Shown: one piece after another, positions 1-5,409 of the stretch
Position numbering within the stretch: position 1 is the first letter of the stretch
Layout of the letters: each line of letters starts with the position of its first letter
Origin: Phelpsiimicrobium sp043802125
GTDB lineage: Bacteria > Omnitrophota > Gorgyraeia > Velamenicoccales > Velamenicoccaceae
Assembly: GCA_043802125.1 (NCBI GenBank)
Contig: JAZDLG010000003.1
Coordinates: 1-5,409 of the forward strand
DNA length: 5,409 bases
Direction of reading: 5' to 3'
The notes under the pieces: generated by a model
Told to the model about the DNA's origin: nothing
Database searches by the model: none
The model's input: the letters and a program-made list of their open reading frames with translations, nothing else
Translations under genes and position numbers: made by a program

Positions 1-1
1 G

Positions 2-163
2 TCAAGCCTTGACCAGATTGGGCCTTTGACAAAGGATGTGCGCGACAGCGCTCTTCTTTTAAAAGTTATCGCGGGCTATGACGAGAAAGATGCCACGTCT
101 GCCGATATACCCGTTCCTGATTATCCCGCTTTGTTGGAAAAGACGTCAAGGGTATGCGCGTAG
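2..163 (+). CDS. gatA: gatA, upstream piece (5' end outside window; frame ends early at a frameshift)
   Basis: This is the middle part of the A subunit of the Asp-tRNA(Asn)/Glu-tRNA(Gln) amidotransferase, the amidase that releases ammonia from glutamine for GatB. Reading from base 2, the frame gives the GatA hallmark SSLDQIGPLTKDVRDSALLL and then VIAGYDEKDATSADIPVPDY, both typical of the region just after the amidase-signature Ser-Ser-Lys catalytic residues. Those residues lie upstream of the window, so they cannot be checked. The frame then reads LLEKTSRVCA and stops at TAG 161-163. That tail does not look like GatA, whereas the +1-numbered frame (through base 142) continues the family sequence as DVKGMRVAIPREYF. 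The piece is therefore the front of a gene whose remainder is at 154-870. Identity is certain; whether the break is real is not. Confidence 0.88.
   Translation, partial: SSLDQIGPLTKDVRDSALLLKVIAGYDEKDATSADIPVPDYPALLEKTSRVCA
138..141 (+). other. Apparent one-base deletion (frameshift) in an A run of gatA
   Basis: Four A residues stand at 138-141 within TTGGAAAAGACGTCAAGG. With five, the codons would read TTG GAA AAA GAC GTC AAG GGT ATG, giving the expected LLEKDVKGM and joining the two gatA pieces without any loss. As written, the upstream frame meets TAG at 161-163. A homopolymer miscall is the simplest explanation. A true mutation is possible. So is ribosomal slippage by -1 at the A-AAG sequence (139-142), which would also restore the frame, though I know of no gatA that uses it. 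Confidence 0.85.
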
Positions 164-870
164 CAATACCTCGCGAATATTTCGTTGAAGGCATGGATCC
201 CGAGGTCCGTCAGGCTCTATCTGATGCCAAAAATAAATTAGGGTCTTTAGGTGTCAGTTTCGGCGAAGTTAGCCTGCCTCACACAGAGTACGCTGTCGCG
301 GTCTACTATATTATCGCAACGGCAGAGGCTTCCTCAAACCTGGCGCGTTTTGACGGCGTCCAGTATGGTTTAAGGAACAGCGAGAAAATAAATATAGGCC
401 GGCCGTCAGGGCGGCCATCTCTTATAGCTATGTATAAAGAAACAAGGGGCAAGGGTTTCGGCGCTGAAGCCAAGAGAAGAATAATATTAGGGACTTATGT
501 CCTTTCAAGCGGCTACTACGACGCTTATTATTTGAGGGCTTCAAAGGTGAGGGCACTTATCAAAGAGGATTTTGACAAGGTCTTTAAAGAATTTGACCTT
601 ATTTTGACACCGACGTCTCCGACAGCCGCTTTTAAGCTGGGCGAGAAAACCAATGACCCGTTAAATATGTATCTTTCAGATATCTATACGATCTCGGCAA
701 ACCTGGCAGGCATTCCGGCTATTTCTTTACCGTGCGGCCTGACAAAGAAAGGCCTGCCCATAGGCATGCAGATCTTGGGCAAGCCTTTTGAAGAGGAAGA
801 TATATTCCGTCTCGCCTACCAGTATGAGCAGAATACGGCCTGGCATAAGAATAAACCTAAGGGGATCTAG
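154..870 (+). CDS. gatA: gatA, downstream piece: C-terminal half of Asp/Glu-tRNA amidotransferase subunit A
   Basis: This frame carries the C-terminal half of GatA. From residue 1 of the piece it shows MRVAIPREYF, then AEASSNLARFDGVQYG (about 57-72), the RIILGTYVLSSGYYDAYY segment (about 109-126), the ILTPTSPTAAFKLGEK motif (about 149-164), and NLAGIPAISLPCG followed by GLPIGMQILG near the end. These are all standard GatA landmarks, and the C-terminus is full length (a complete GatA is about 480-490 residues). The ATG at 154 is probably an internal methionine, not a start: the same frame is open and GatA-like upstream to the A run at 138-141, and the purine stretch AAGGG at 148-152 lies only one base before the ATG, too close to serve it. 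Made alone, this piece would lack the catalytic Ser and Lys residues. gatB follows closely in the same operon. Confidence 0.92.
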   Translation: MRVAIPREYFVEGMDPEVRQALSDAKNKLGSLGVSFGEVSLPHTEYAVAVYYIIATAEASSNLARFDGVQYGLRNSEKINIGRPSGRPSLIAMYKETRGKGFGAEAKRRIILGTYVLSSGYYDAYYLRASKVRALIKEDFDKVFKEFDLILTPTSPTAAFKLGEKTNDPLNMYLSDIYTISANLAGIPAISLPCGLTKKGLPIGMQILGKPFEEEDIFRLAYQYEQNTAWHKNKPKGI

Positions 871-872
871 GG
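869..872 (+). promoter_or_regulatory. Ribosome binding site of gatB
   Basis: AGGG overlaps the gatA stop codon (868-870) and lies six bases before the gatB ATG. An AAGGGG stretch a little further upstream (859-864) is too far away to be the main site. The overlap suggests that gatB translation is coupled to termination on gatA, which is relevant if gatA really is frameshifted. Confidence 0.6.
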
Positions 873-878
873 CACCCA

Positions 879-2309
879 ATGGCATACGAAGCGGTCATAG
901 GACTGGAAGTGCATGTGCAGCTAAAAACAAAGACTAAAGCCTTTTGCGGCTGCGTCAATGAATTTGGCTTAAGGGAGAACACTAATATCTGTCCGGTATG
1001 CCTGGGCCTGCCAGGATCGCTGCCTGTTTTGAACCAGAAGGCCTATAAAATGTCAATGAAAGTCGGTTTGGCCCTGGGTTGTATTCCGAGGCAATGTGTC
1101 AAATTTGACCGAAAAAATTATTTTTATCCTGATCTTCCGAAGAATTTCCAAATTTCTCAATATGACATGCCTTTCGCGGAAAACGGCGCTTTGGATATAT
1201 CGGTAAACGGCCGGAATAAAAAGATCCGTATCAAAAGGGTACATCTTGAAGAAGACGCCGGTAAACTGATCCATCCCTTCGGTGAGTCCTATAGCTTAGT
1301 TGATTTCAACCGCGCCGGCACTCCTCTCTTGGAGATCGTCAGCGAACCTGATATGCATTCGCCGGATGACGCTTATCAATACCTGACGGATCTTAAGCTC
1401 ATCCTTCAGTATCTGGATGTTTCGGATTGCGACATGGAGAAGGGCAGCCTGCGCTGCGATGCCAATATTTCGTTAAGGCCCGAGGGCCAGACTAAGTTAG
1501 GCACAAAGGCAGAACTGAAGAACATGAATTCTTTTAAGGCTGTCAAGGCAGCTTTAGCCTATGAGATCAAGCGACAGGAAAAGATCTTGGGGAATAAAGA
1601 ACAAATAGCTCAAGAGACGCGGCTATGGGATGAAAAGAAAGAAGAGACCAAACCCATGCGCTCTAAAGAGGAGGCGCATGATTACAGGTATTTTCCTGAG
1701 CCTGATCTGCCGCTTTTTGTTTTTTCCAACGCAGAAGTTGAAGAGATAAGAAAAACCATACCGGAATTACCAAAAGATAGGTTGAGGCGTTTTGTCAGTA
1801 CTTTACAGATCTCTGAAAAAGACGCTGTTGTTTTGATATCCAGTAAGGAATTAGCTGATCTTTTTGAGGCTTGCCTTGATCTTTATAACGAGCCAAAAAA
1901 GATAGCGAATTGGCTTATCGGCCCGGTTTTGTCGCATACGAGATCCACCATTTCTTTTGAAGCTCTGCATCTGACACCTGAGAACCTGACAAAGGTTATC
2001 TCATTAGTTGAGGATGGGGCTGTGAGCAATCTTGCCGGCAAAAGCATTCTATCCGAGATGGTTGAGACCGGAAAGTCTCCGCAGGATATCATGCGCGAAA
2101 AGAACCTGGCTCAGGTTTCTGATTCAGACGAGCTTAAGCTCGTCATTGACCAGGTCATCGCCAATAATAAAAAATCGGTGGCAGATTATATGGCCGGTAA
2201 AGAGAACGCGCTTATGTTTTTAGTCGGCCAGGTGATGAGGTCGTCCTCGGGGAAGGCAAACCCCAAGGTCGCTAAAGATATGATGACGGAAAGGTTGAAA
2301 AAATGTTAA
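879..2309 (+). CDS. gatB: Aspartyl/glutamyl-tRNA(Asn/Gln) amidotransferase subunit B
   Basis: GatB binds misacylated Glu-tRNA(Gln) or Asp-tRNA(Asn), phosphorylates the side-chain carboxylate with ATP, and amidates it with ammonia from GatA. The 476-residue product is full length for the family. It opens with IGLEVHVQLKTKTK (residues 7-20), which holds the conserved E10 and H12 of the kinase site. Cysteines 23, 25, 38 and 41 form the four-Cys zinc site seen in one class of GatB. Then come FDRKNYFYPDLPKNFQISQ (76-94), HLEEDAGKLIH (122-132), DFNRAGTPLLEIVSEPD (142-158) and YRYFPEPDLPL (269-279). The C-terminal part from about residue 330 is the YqeY-like helical tRNA-binding domain, ending in SGKANPKVAKDMM. 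The ATG at 879 places the family N-terminus exactly and has an AGGG site before it. gatC, the third subunit, is not in the window. Confidence 0.98.
   Translation: MAYEAVIGLEVHVQLKTKTKAFCGCVNEFGLRENTNICPVCLGLPGSLPVLNQKAYKMSMKVGLALGCIPRQCVKFDRKNYFYPDLPKNFQISQYDMPFAENGALDISVNGRNKKIRIKRVHLEEDAGKLIHPFGESYSLVDFNRAGTPLLEIVSEPDMHSPDDAYQYLTDLKLILQYLDVSDCDMEKGSLRCDANISLRPEGQTKLGTKAELKNMNSFKAVKAALAYEIKRQEKILGNKEQIAQETRLWDEKKEETKPMRSKEEAHDYRYFPEPDLPLFVFSNAEVEEIRKTIPELPKDRLRRFVSTLQISEKDAVVLISSKELADLFEACLDLYNEPKKIANWLIGPVLSHTRSTISFEALHLTPENLTKVISLVEDGAVSNLAGKSILSEMVETGKSPQDIMREKNLAQVSDSDELKLVIDQVIANNKKSVADYMAGKENALMFLVGQVMRSSSGKANPKVAKDMMTERLKKC
2288..2294 (+). promoter_or_regulatory. Ribosome binding site of ctpA inside gatB
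   Basis: GGAAAGG lies within the last codons of gatB, eight bases before the ATG at 2303. It supports that start, which makes ctpA overlap the gatB stop (TAA 2307-2309) by seven bases and points to translational coupling of the two genes. Confidence 0.6.
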
Positions 2310-3604
2310 GGATATTCCGCAAGATCTTTATCTGCGTCTGTGTCGCATTTTTTTTAGCAACTCTTTGCGGCCTGGCAATCTCCGGCATGGATCGTTCCAG
2401 GAAGAATGAGACGTATAAAGAACTGGATCTTTTCGCTGATGCCCTGGCTTTTATCCAGGCGCAGTATGTAGACGATACCAATCCTAAAGATATTATTTAC
2501 GGCGCTATGGCCGGCATGTTGAATCGTCTTGACCCGCACAGCCAGTTTTTGACTCCTGAAGAATATGATGAACTTAAGGTGGAGACTGAAGGGAAATTCG
2601 GCGGCATAGGCATTGAGATCACAATCAAGGATAGCTTGGTCACTGTCATAACGCCCATTGAGGGTACTCCGGCATGGGAGGCAGGGCTGCAACCCAACGA
2701 CCGCATCGTAAAAATAGAGGATATTGTCATCAAAAATTTCACTCTCAACGAAGCTGTGAAGAAGCTCAGGGGCAAGCCGGGCACTGAGGTGAACGTAGTA
2801 ATATGGCGCGAAAAGGAGAACAAACTTCATTCTTACAAGATAAAGAGGGCTATTATCGCGATCAAAGATATTAAGGAAGCAAAGATATTGGAAGACCATA
2901 TCGCCTATCTTAAGCTCGTTGAGTTCAGGGAAGATACGCCGCGAGAGTTAGATCGCGCCCTTAAAGATCTAAAGAAGCAGGGTATGGATAGCCTGGTGCT
3001 TGACCTAAGGAATAACCCCGGAGGCCTCTTAGATATGGCGATCGCCGTCAGCGAGATGTTCCTGGCCAAAGGGCATTCTATTGTTTCTATAAAGGGAAGG
3101 GAAGCAAAACAAAACGCCGAGTATAAGGCAAATCTTAAAACGCCCTATGTGGATATGCCGATAGTCCTTCTCGTCAATGAAGGCAGCGCATCAGGCAGTG
3201 AAATAGTCGCGGGCGCGTTGCAGGATAATCAGCGGGCGGTCATTATGGGCGCTAGAACGTTCGGCAAGGGTTCTGTACAGACGGTCTTTCCCCTAAGAGA
3301 TGGTTCCGCGCTAAAACTGACCACTAGCCGATATTTTACACCTAAGGGCACATCAATTCATGAGAAGGGCATTGCCCCGGACATCATCGTTGAATCTAAA
3401 GAGCCTGTTAATGTTGTCAAAGAAGCCGAGCCCGAAGAGAAGACAAATGCTCTTGAGGTGATCTTTGAAGGCGTAGAAGATAAAAAACCTAAAGATGAGC
3501 CTGTATTGCAGCCCTTGAAAGAACTCCACACTTTAGATCCGGCTTTGGCGCGCGCCGTTGAAATCTTAAAAAGCCTGAAGATCTACAAAAATTTTCTTAA
3601 ATGA
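2303..3604 (+). CDS. ctpA: S41 family C-terminal processing peptidase (CtpA/Prc type)
   Basis: This is a tail-specific serine protease of the periplasm that trims or degrades envelope proteins from their C-termini. The 433-residue product has a hydrophobic N-terminal segment (about 7-27) that acts as a signal or anchor; there is no good lipobox before C22. A helical cap region ends in LDPHSQFLTPEEY (76-88). A PDZ domain runs from about 95 to 172, with the ligand loop GGIGIEI (100-106) and EGTPAWEAGLQPNDRI. The protease core carries LVLDLRNNPGGLL (231-243), the nucleophile S297 in NEGSASGSEI, K322 in FGKGSVQ, and Q326. The Ser-Lys-Gln spacing of 25 and 4 residues matches characterised Ctp proteases, so it should be active. 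A charged stretch (about 367-402) links the core to a C-terminal helix. It overlaps gatB by 7 bases and precedes a deacetylase gene, a pairing known elsewhere. The natural substrate cannot be read from the sequence. Confidence 0.96.
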   Translation: MLRIFRKIFICVCVAFFLATLCGLAISGMDRSRKNETYKELDLFADALAFIQAQYVDDTNPKDIIYGAMAGMLNRLDPHSQFLTPEEYDELKVETEGKFGGIGIEITIKDSLVTVITPIEGTPAWEAGLQPNDRIVKIEDIVIKNFTLNEAVKKLRGKPGTEVNVVIWREKENKLHSYKIKRAIIAIKDIKEAKILEDHIAYLKLVEFREDTPRELDRALKDLKKQGMDSLVLDLRNNPGGLLDMAIAVSEMFLAKGHSIVSIKGREAKQNAEYKANLKTPYVDMPIVLLVNEGSASGSEIVAGALQDNQRAVIMGARTFGKGSVQTVFPLRDGSALKLTTSRYFTPKGTSIHEKGIAPDIIVESKEPVNVVKEAEPEEKTNALEVIFEGVEDKKPKDEPVLQPLKELHTLDPALARAVEILKSLKIYKNFLK

Positions 3605-3607
3605 AAG

Positions 3608-3613
3608 TATAAT
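3608..3613 (+). promoter_or_regulatory. Possible -10 promoter element (TATAAT) at the end of ctpA
   Basis: An exact TATAAT lies four bases after the ctpA stop codon. The best -35 partners are poor: TACAAA at 3584-3589 with an 18-base gap matches TTGACA at three of six positions. If used, transcription would start near 3620 and give a leader of about 115 bases before the deacetylase gene, containing the hairpin at 3666-3695. A single hexamer in AT-rich DNA is weak evidence. Confidence 0.22.
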
Positions 3614-3625
3614 AAATGTTCAATA

Positions 3626-3637
3626 ACCTAAATAGGT
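3626..3637. repeat. Short inverted repeat ACCTA-AA-TAGGT
   Basis: Two perfectly complementary five-base arms flank two A residues in the ctpA-deacetylase spacer. This is small enough to arise by chance, but it is one of several inverted repeats packed into 132 bases. The right arm runs into GGTACT (3635-3640), which recurs at 3707-3712. Confidence 0.35.
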
Positions 3638-3665
3638 ACTGATGCCTAACCGCTTCGCAGTCACA

Positions 3666-3695
3666 GTAGTTCCCGCATACGCGGGATTTCGCTAC
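3666..3695 (+). repeat. Two-part hairpin in the spacer, REP-like
   Basis: The core TCCCGC-ATAC-GCGGGA (3671-3686) is a perfect six-base-pair GC-rich stem with a four-base loop. It is framed by GTAG (3666-3669) and CTAC (3692-3695), which can pair outside an asymmetric internal loop of one and five bases. The TCCCGC...GCGGGA form resembles intergenic palindromic repeats that are scattered in many bacterial genomes. It could also act as a weak terminator or an mRNA 3'-end stabiliser for ctpA, 66 bases downstream of its stop, but only three T residues follow the inner stem, so a classic Rho-independent terminator is unlikely. Whether other copies exist cannot be seen from this window. Confidence 0.5.
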
Positions 3696-3720
3696 ATAGA
3701 CATTATGGTACTCAAAATTC

Positions 3721-3741
3721 GCCCTGGGCTCATTTAATGAG
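3721..3741. repeat. Two abutting small palindromes over the deacetylase start codon
   Basis: GCCC-T-GGGC (3721-3729) is directly followed by CTCATT-T-AATGAG (3729-3741); the two share base 3729. Both are perfect about a single central base. The second covers the ATG at 3737-3739. A DNA-binding dimer could use either palindrome. As RNA, the tiny loops would only permit shortened stems. No function is shown. Confidence 0.4.
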
Positions 3742-4633
3742 TAATTTCAAAAATTTTGTCATCATTGTGTTGTCATCGATCATCATCATCCAATCTGCTT
3801 TCTTGATATATCTATTAAGAAGAGGGGCTGAGCCCGGCAGAAAAAAGACAAGGCCTGCGCCAATAGTTGTGCCGGTGAAGGAAAATGAGCGCGCTCAGCG
3901 CGCGCCGGAGCCAAAAGCCATCCTCAAAGAGCGCCCAGAGCCTGAGGTGATCATAAGGCCGAAAGTAAAATTAGGAAAAATCGCCATTGTCCTGGATGAT
4001 TGGGGTTATAATCTTAAGAACAGGGATTTTATCACTGATAATAATTTTTGCCTGACGCTTTCTATCTTACCTTTTAAGCCTTTTTCAACAGAGGTAGCCC
4101 GGCTGGCGCATCTGAAAAATAAAGATGTCATCGTCCATATGCCTATGGAGCCTCACAATAAGGATGATTACGGCCTTGAAGAGAAGACGCTCACGACGAC
4201 GATGGATAGGGATACTGTATTAAAGATACTTGATCAGGCTTTTGGGGCCGTGCCTTTTGCTCGCGGCATAAGCAATCACATGGGATCTTTGGCTACGGGA
4301 AACACCCGATTGATGAGGATAGTATTGGATTATTTGAAAAAGCGCGAAATGTTTTTCTTGGACAGCCTTGTAACGCCCCGCAGTGTTTGCCGTAAATTAG
4401 CTCAAAGCCTAAGGCTAAGATATGCCCAAAGGAATGTTTTTATTGATAACGAAAGCGACAGGGTATATATCCGCGCTCAGCTTGTGAAACTTGCCGTGAT
4501 GGCAAAAAGCAAAGGTGTGGCAATAGGCATAGGGCACGACAGGGTAAACACCATAGCTGTTTTAAATGAAGTCATACCAGAGCTTGAAGCGCAAGGGTAT
4601 GAGTTCGTCAATCTCTCAGAGGTCGTAAAATAG
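3737..4633 (+). CDS. Membrane-anchored divergent polysaccharide deacetylase (YibQ family)
   Basis: The 298-residue product belongs to the divergent polysaccharide deacetylase family (YibQ type, a NodB-like fold probably acting on envelope glycans; the substrate is unknown). It begins with one hydrophobic segment (about 7-27) followed by basic residues RRG, fitting an inner-membrane anchor with the rest in the periplasm. A Pro/Arg/Glu-rich linker covers about 31-76. The catalytic domain starts at KIAIVLDDWGY (81-91), with D87-D88 as likely metal or catalytic acids, then TLSILPF (107-113), VIVHMPMEP (131-139), ISNHMGS (178-184), MFFLDSLVTP (205-214), NVFIDN (233-238) and AIGIGHDR (262-269). All main family motifs are present. 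The ATG at 3737 is the only plausible start: the frame is open back to a TAA at 3647 but holds no ATG, GTG or TTG. It lacks a clear Shine-Dalgarno sequence; only TGGG lies eight bases upstream. ctpA precedes it and tsaD follows by 15 bases. Confidence 0.93.
   Translation: MSNFKNFVIIVLSSIIIIQSAFLIYLLRRGAEPGRKKTRPAPIVVPVKENERAQRAPEPKAILKERPEPEVIIRPKVKLGKIAIVLDDWGYNLKNRDFITDNNFCLTLSILPFKPFSTEVARLAHLKNKDVIVHMPMEPHNKDDYGLEEKTLTTTMDRDTVLKILDQAFGAVPFARGISNHMGSLATGNTRLMRIVLDYLKKREMFFLDSLVTPRSVCRKLAQSLRLRYAQRNVFIDNESDRVYIRAQLVKLAVMAKSKGVAIGIGHDRVNTIAVLNEVIPELEAQGYEFVNLSEVVK
3889..3903. repeat. GC-only palindrome within the deacetylase linker
   Basis: GCGCGCT-C-AGCGCGC is a perfect inverted repeat with seven-base arms about one central C. 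It lies in the codons of the low-complexity ERAQRAPEP linker between membrane anchor and enzyme domain. As RNA it would form a five-base-pair stem with a five-base loop. It may be a by-product of Arg/Ala-rich coding. Confidence 0.4.
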
Positions 4634-4634
4634 C

Positions 4635-4639
4635 AGGAG
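4635..4639 (+). promoter_or_regulatory. Ribosome binding site that fixes the GTG start of tsaD
   Basis: AGGAG lies nine bases before the GTG at 4649, directly after the deacetylase stop codon (4631-4633). It is the strongest Shine-Dalgarno sequence in the window and supports GTG initiation. The first in-frame ATG is only at codon 100, beyond essential family motifs. Confidence 0.75.
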
Positions 4640-4648
4640 TCATTTAGC

Positions 4649-5409
4649 GTGATAGTTTTGGGTATAGAATCTTCCTGCGATGAGACGTGCGCCGCGGTCG
4701 TCAAAGACTCAAGTAAAGTCCTTTCCAATGTCGTCGCCTCAAGCCTTAAATCTCACTCATTCTATGGCGGCGTGATACCAGAGATAGCTTCGCGCGCTCA
4801 TCTTGGATCTATCTGCGGTGTTGTTGATGCCGCTTTAAAAAAAGCGAGAGTCCGAAGGCAGGATCTTGATCTCATAGCCGCGACACAGGGCCCGGGCCTA
4901 ATAGGTTCACTTCTTGTGGGGATCTCTTTTGCCAGGGGCTTAAGTATGGGTTGGAAGCTTCCGCTTATGTTTGTTGATCACGTCAGGGCGCATTTATACG
5001 CGGCTTTTATCAAACACAAGGATATTACTTTTCCTTTTGTGGGCCTTGTTGTTTCGGGCGGCCATACAAGCCTGTACAAGGTCAATTCTATTTCTTGCGA
5101 AGAGCTTATCGGGTCAACGCGCGACGATGCCGCTGGTGAGGCCTTTGATAAGGTCGCAAAGATACTTGAATTGGGTTATCCCGGAGGACCGGTCATTGAA
5201 AGAACCGCGCAAAAAGGAGACCCTGTCGCTTTCGCATTCCGTTGCGGTTGCGGCCCGGGCCTTGACTTCAGTTTTAGCGGAATAAAGACAGCGGTTTTAT
5301 ACAAAACCCAGGAATTAAAAAAAATTTACGGCGGGATTTCAGAAGATTTGAAAGCGGATATATGCGCGTCTTTTCAGAAAGCCGTTGTCAATGATCTTGT
5401 AAATAAGGC
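4649..5409 (+). CDS. tsaD: tRNA N6-adenosine threonylcarbamoyltransferase TsaD (3' end outside window)
   Basis: TsaD transfers the threonylcarbamoyl group from TC-AMP to A37 of ANN-decoding tRNAs, working with TsaB and TsaE in bacteria, in the cytoplasm. 253 codons are present out of about 335-340 usual for the family, so roughly a quarter is missing at the right edge. It starts at GTG 4649, giving MIVLGIESSCDET, the exact family N-terminus. Further landmarks are GGVIPEIASRAH (40-51), TQGPGLIGSLLVG (79-91), the iron-binding H111 and H115 in VDHVRAHLYA, then VSGGHTSLY, GSTRDDAAGEAFDKVAK, LGYPGGPVIE and FSFSGIKTAV. The ATP-binding ASKHA fold motifs are intact. The residues between the two histidines, VRA, differ from the more usual forms ending in G before the second His. 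The gene lies 15 bases after the deacetylase stop, in the same frame, probably co-transcribed. Confidence 0.97.
   Translation, partial: MIVLGIESSCDETCAAVVKDSSKVLSNVVASSLKSHSFYGGVIPEIASRAHLGSICGVVDAALKKARVRRQDLDLIAATQGPGLIGSLLVGISFARGLSMGWKLPLMFVDHVRAHLYAAFIKHKDITFPFVGLVVSGGHTSLYKVNSISCEELIGSTRDDAAGEAFDKVAKILELGYPGGPVIERTAQKGDPVAFAFRCGCGPGLDFSFSGIKTAVLYKTQELKKIYGGISEDLKADICASFQKAVVNDLVNK

Noticed and set aside
396..416. GGCCGGCC palindrome and possible GGCCG/CGGCC stem in gatA
   Set aside because: It lies in coding sequence for Gly-Arg-Pro-Ser-Gly-Arg-Pro; the repeat reflects the repeated residues and has no other sign of function.
1053..1274. Minus-strand open frame inside gatB, and similar ones at 1883-2092 and 2272-2481
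   Set aside because: All lie opposite conserved gatB or ctpA coding sequence, with no ribosome binding site or recognisable product.
2354..2899. 181-codon open frame on the minus strand within ctpA
   Set aside because: It lies entirely opposite a well-supported ctpA frame with PDZ and S41 motifs, overlaps a second antisense frame, and its translation shows no recognisable family or composition typical of a real protein.
3666..3695. Classic Rho-independent terminator after ctpA
   Set aside because: The hairpin is real, but only three T residues follow the inner stem and the outer arm interrupts any T tract, so I list it as a hairpin repeat and not as a terminator.
4617..4660. Deacetylase and tsaD in the same frame, separated by one TAG, as a possible read-through fusion
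   Set aside because: TAG also ends gatA normally, and tsaD has its own AGGAG site and GTG start giving the exact family N-terminus, so separate translation is the simple reading.
4888..5262. GGCCCGGGCC palindrome occurring twice in tsaD (near 4887-4897 and 5249-5259)
   Set aside because: Both copies encode Gly-Pro-Gly in tsaD, including the conserved TQGPGLIGS motif, so codon choice explains them.
4971..5285. 104-codon plus-strand open frame
   Set aside because: It is an out-of-frame shadow of tsaD, whose true frame carries an unbroken run of family motifs over the same bases.

Overview
The window is a compact, all-forward stretch of bacterial chromosome at moderate GC. It holds four genes and part of a fifth: the 3' part of gatA (broken by an apparent one-base frameshift), complete gatB, complete ctpA (S41 C-terminal processing protease), a complete membrane-anchored divergent polysaccharide deacetylase (YibQ family), and the 5' three quarters of tsaD. 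No gene was found on the minus strand, and there is no tRNA, rRNA, CRISPR array, insertion sequence or phage gene. The organism cannot be named from this alone. The indirect Gln-tRNA/Asn-tRNA route (GatAB), a four-cysteine GatB and the mix of genes fit a deep-branching Gram-negative-type lineage known mainly from metagenomes, such as Omnitrophota. That placement is a guess from gene order and sequence style.

Layout. Bases 2-870 are gatA. The frame entering the window runs into a stop at 161-163, while the rest of the protein continues in the neighbouring frame; one extra A in the run at 138-141 would restore it. gatB follows after 8 bases, with a ribosome binding site overlapping the gatA stop. 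ctpA overlaps the end of gatB by 7 bases. A 132-base spacer (3605-3736), rich in small inverted repeats, separates ctpA from the deacetylase gene. tsaD starts 15 bases after the deacetylase stop, at a GTG with a good Shine-Dalgarno sequence, and runs off the right edge.

Function. gatA-gatB and tsaD act on tRNA: amidation of misacylated Glu-tRNA(Gln)/Asp-tRNA(Asn), and the threonylcarbamoyl modification t6A37. Between them lies an envelope pair, a periplasmic processing protease and a membrane-anchored deacetylase-like enzyme. ctpA and yibQ-type genes are also neighbours in other bacteria, so the pair is probably a functional unit in cell-wall maintenance that happens to sit among tRNA genes. 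The spacing suggests gatA-gatB-ctpA form one transcription unit, with deacetylase-tsaD either continuing it or starting a second unit in the spacer.

I do not see a new system here. The points most worth checking are the gatA frameshift and the palindrome-rich spacer.
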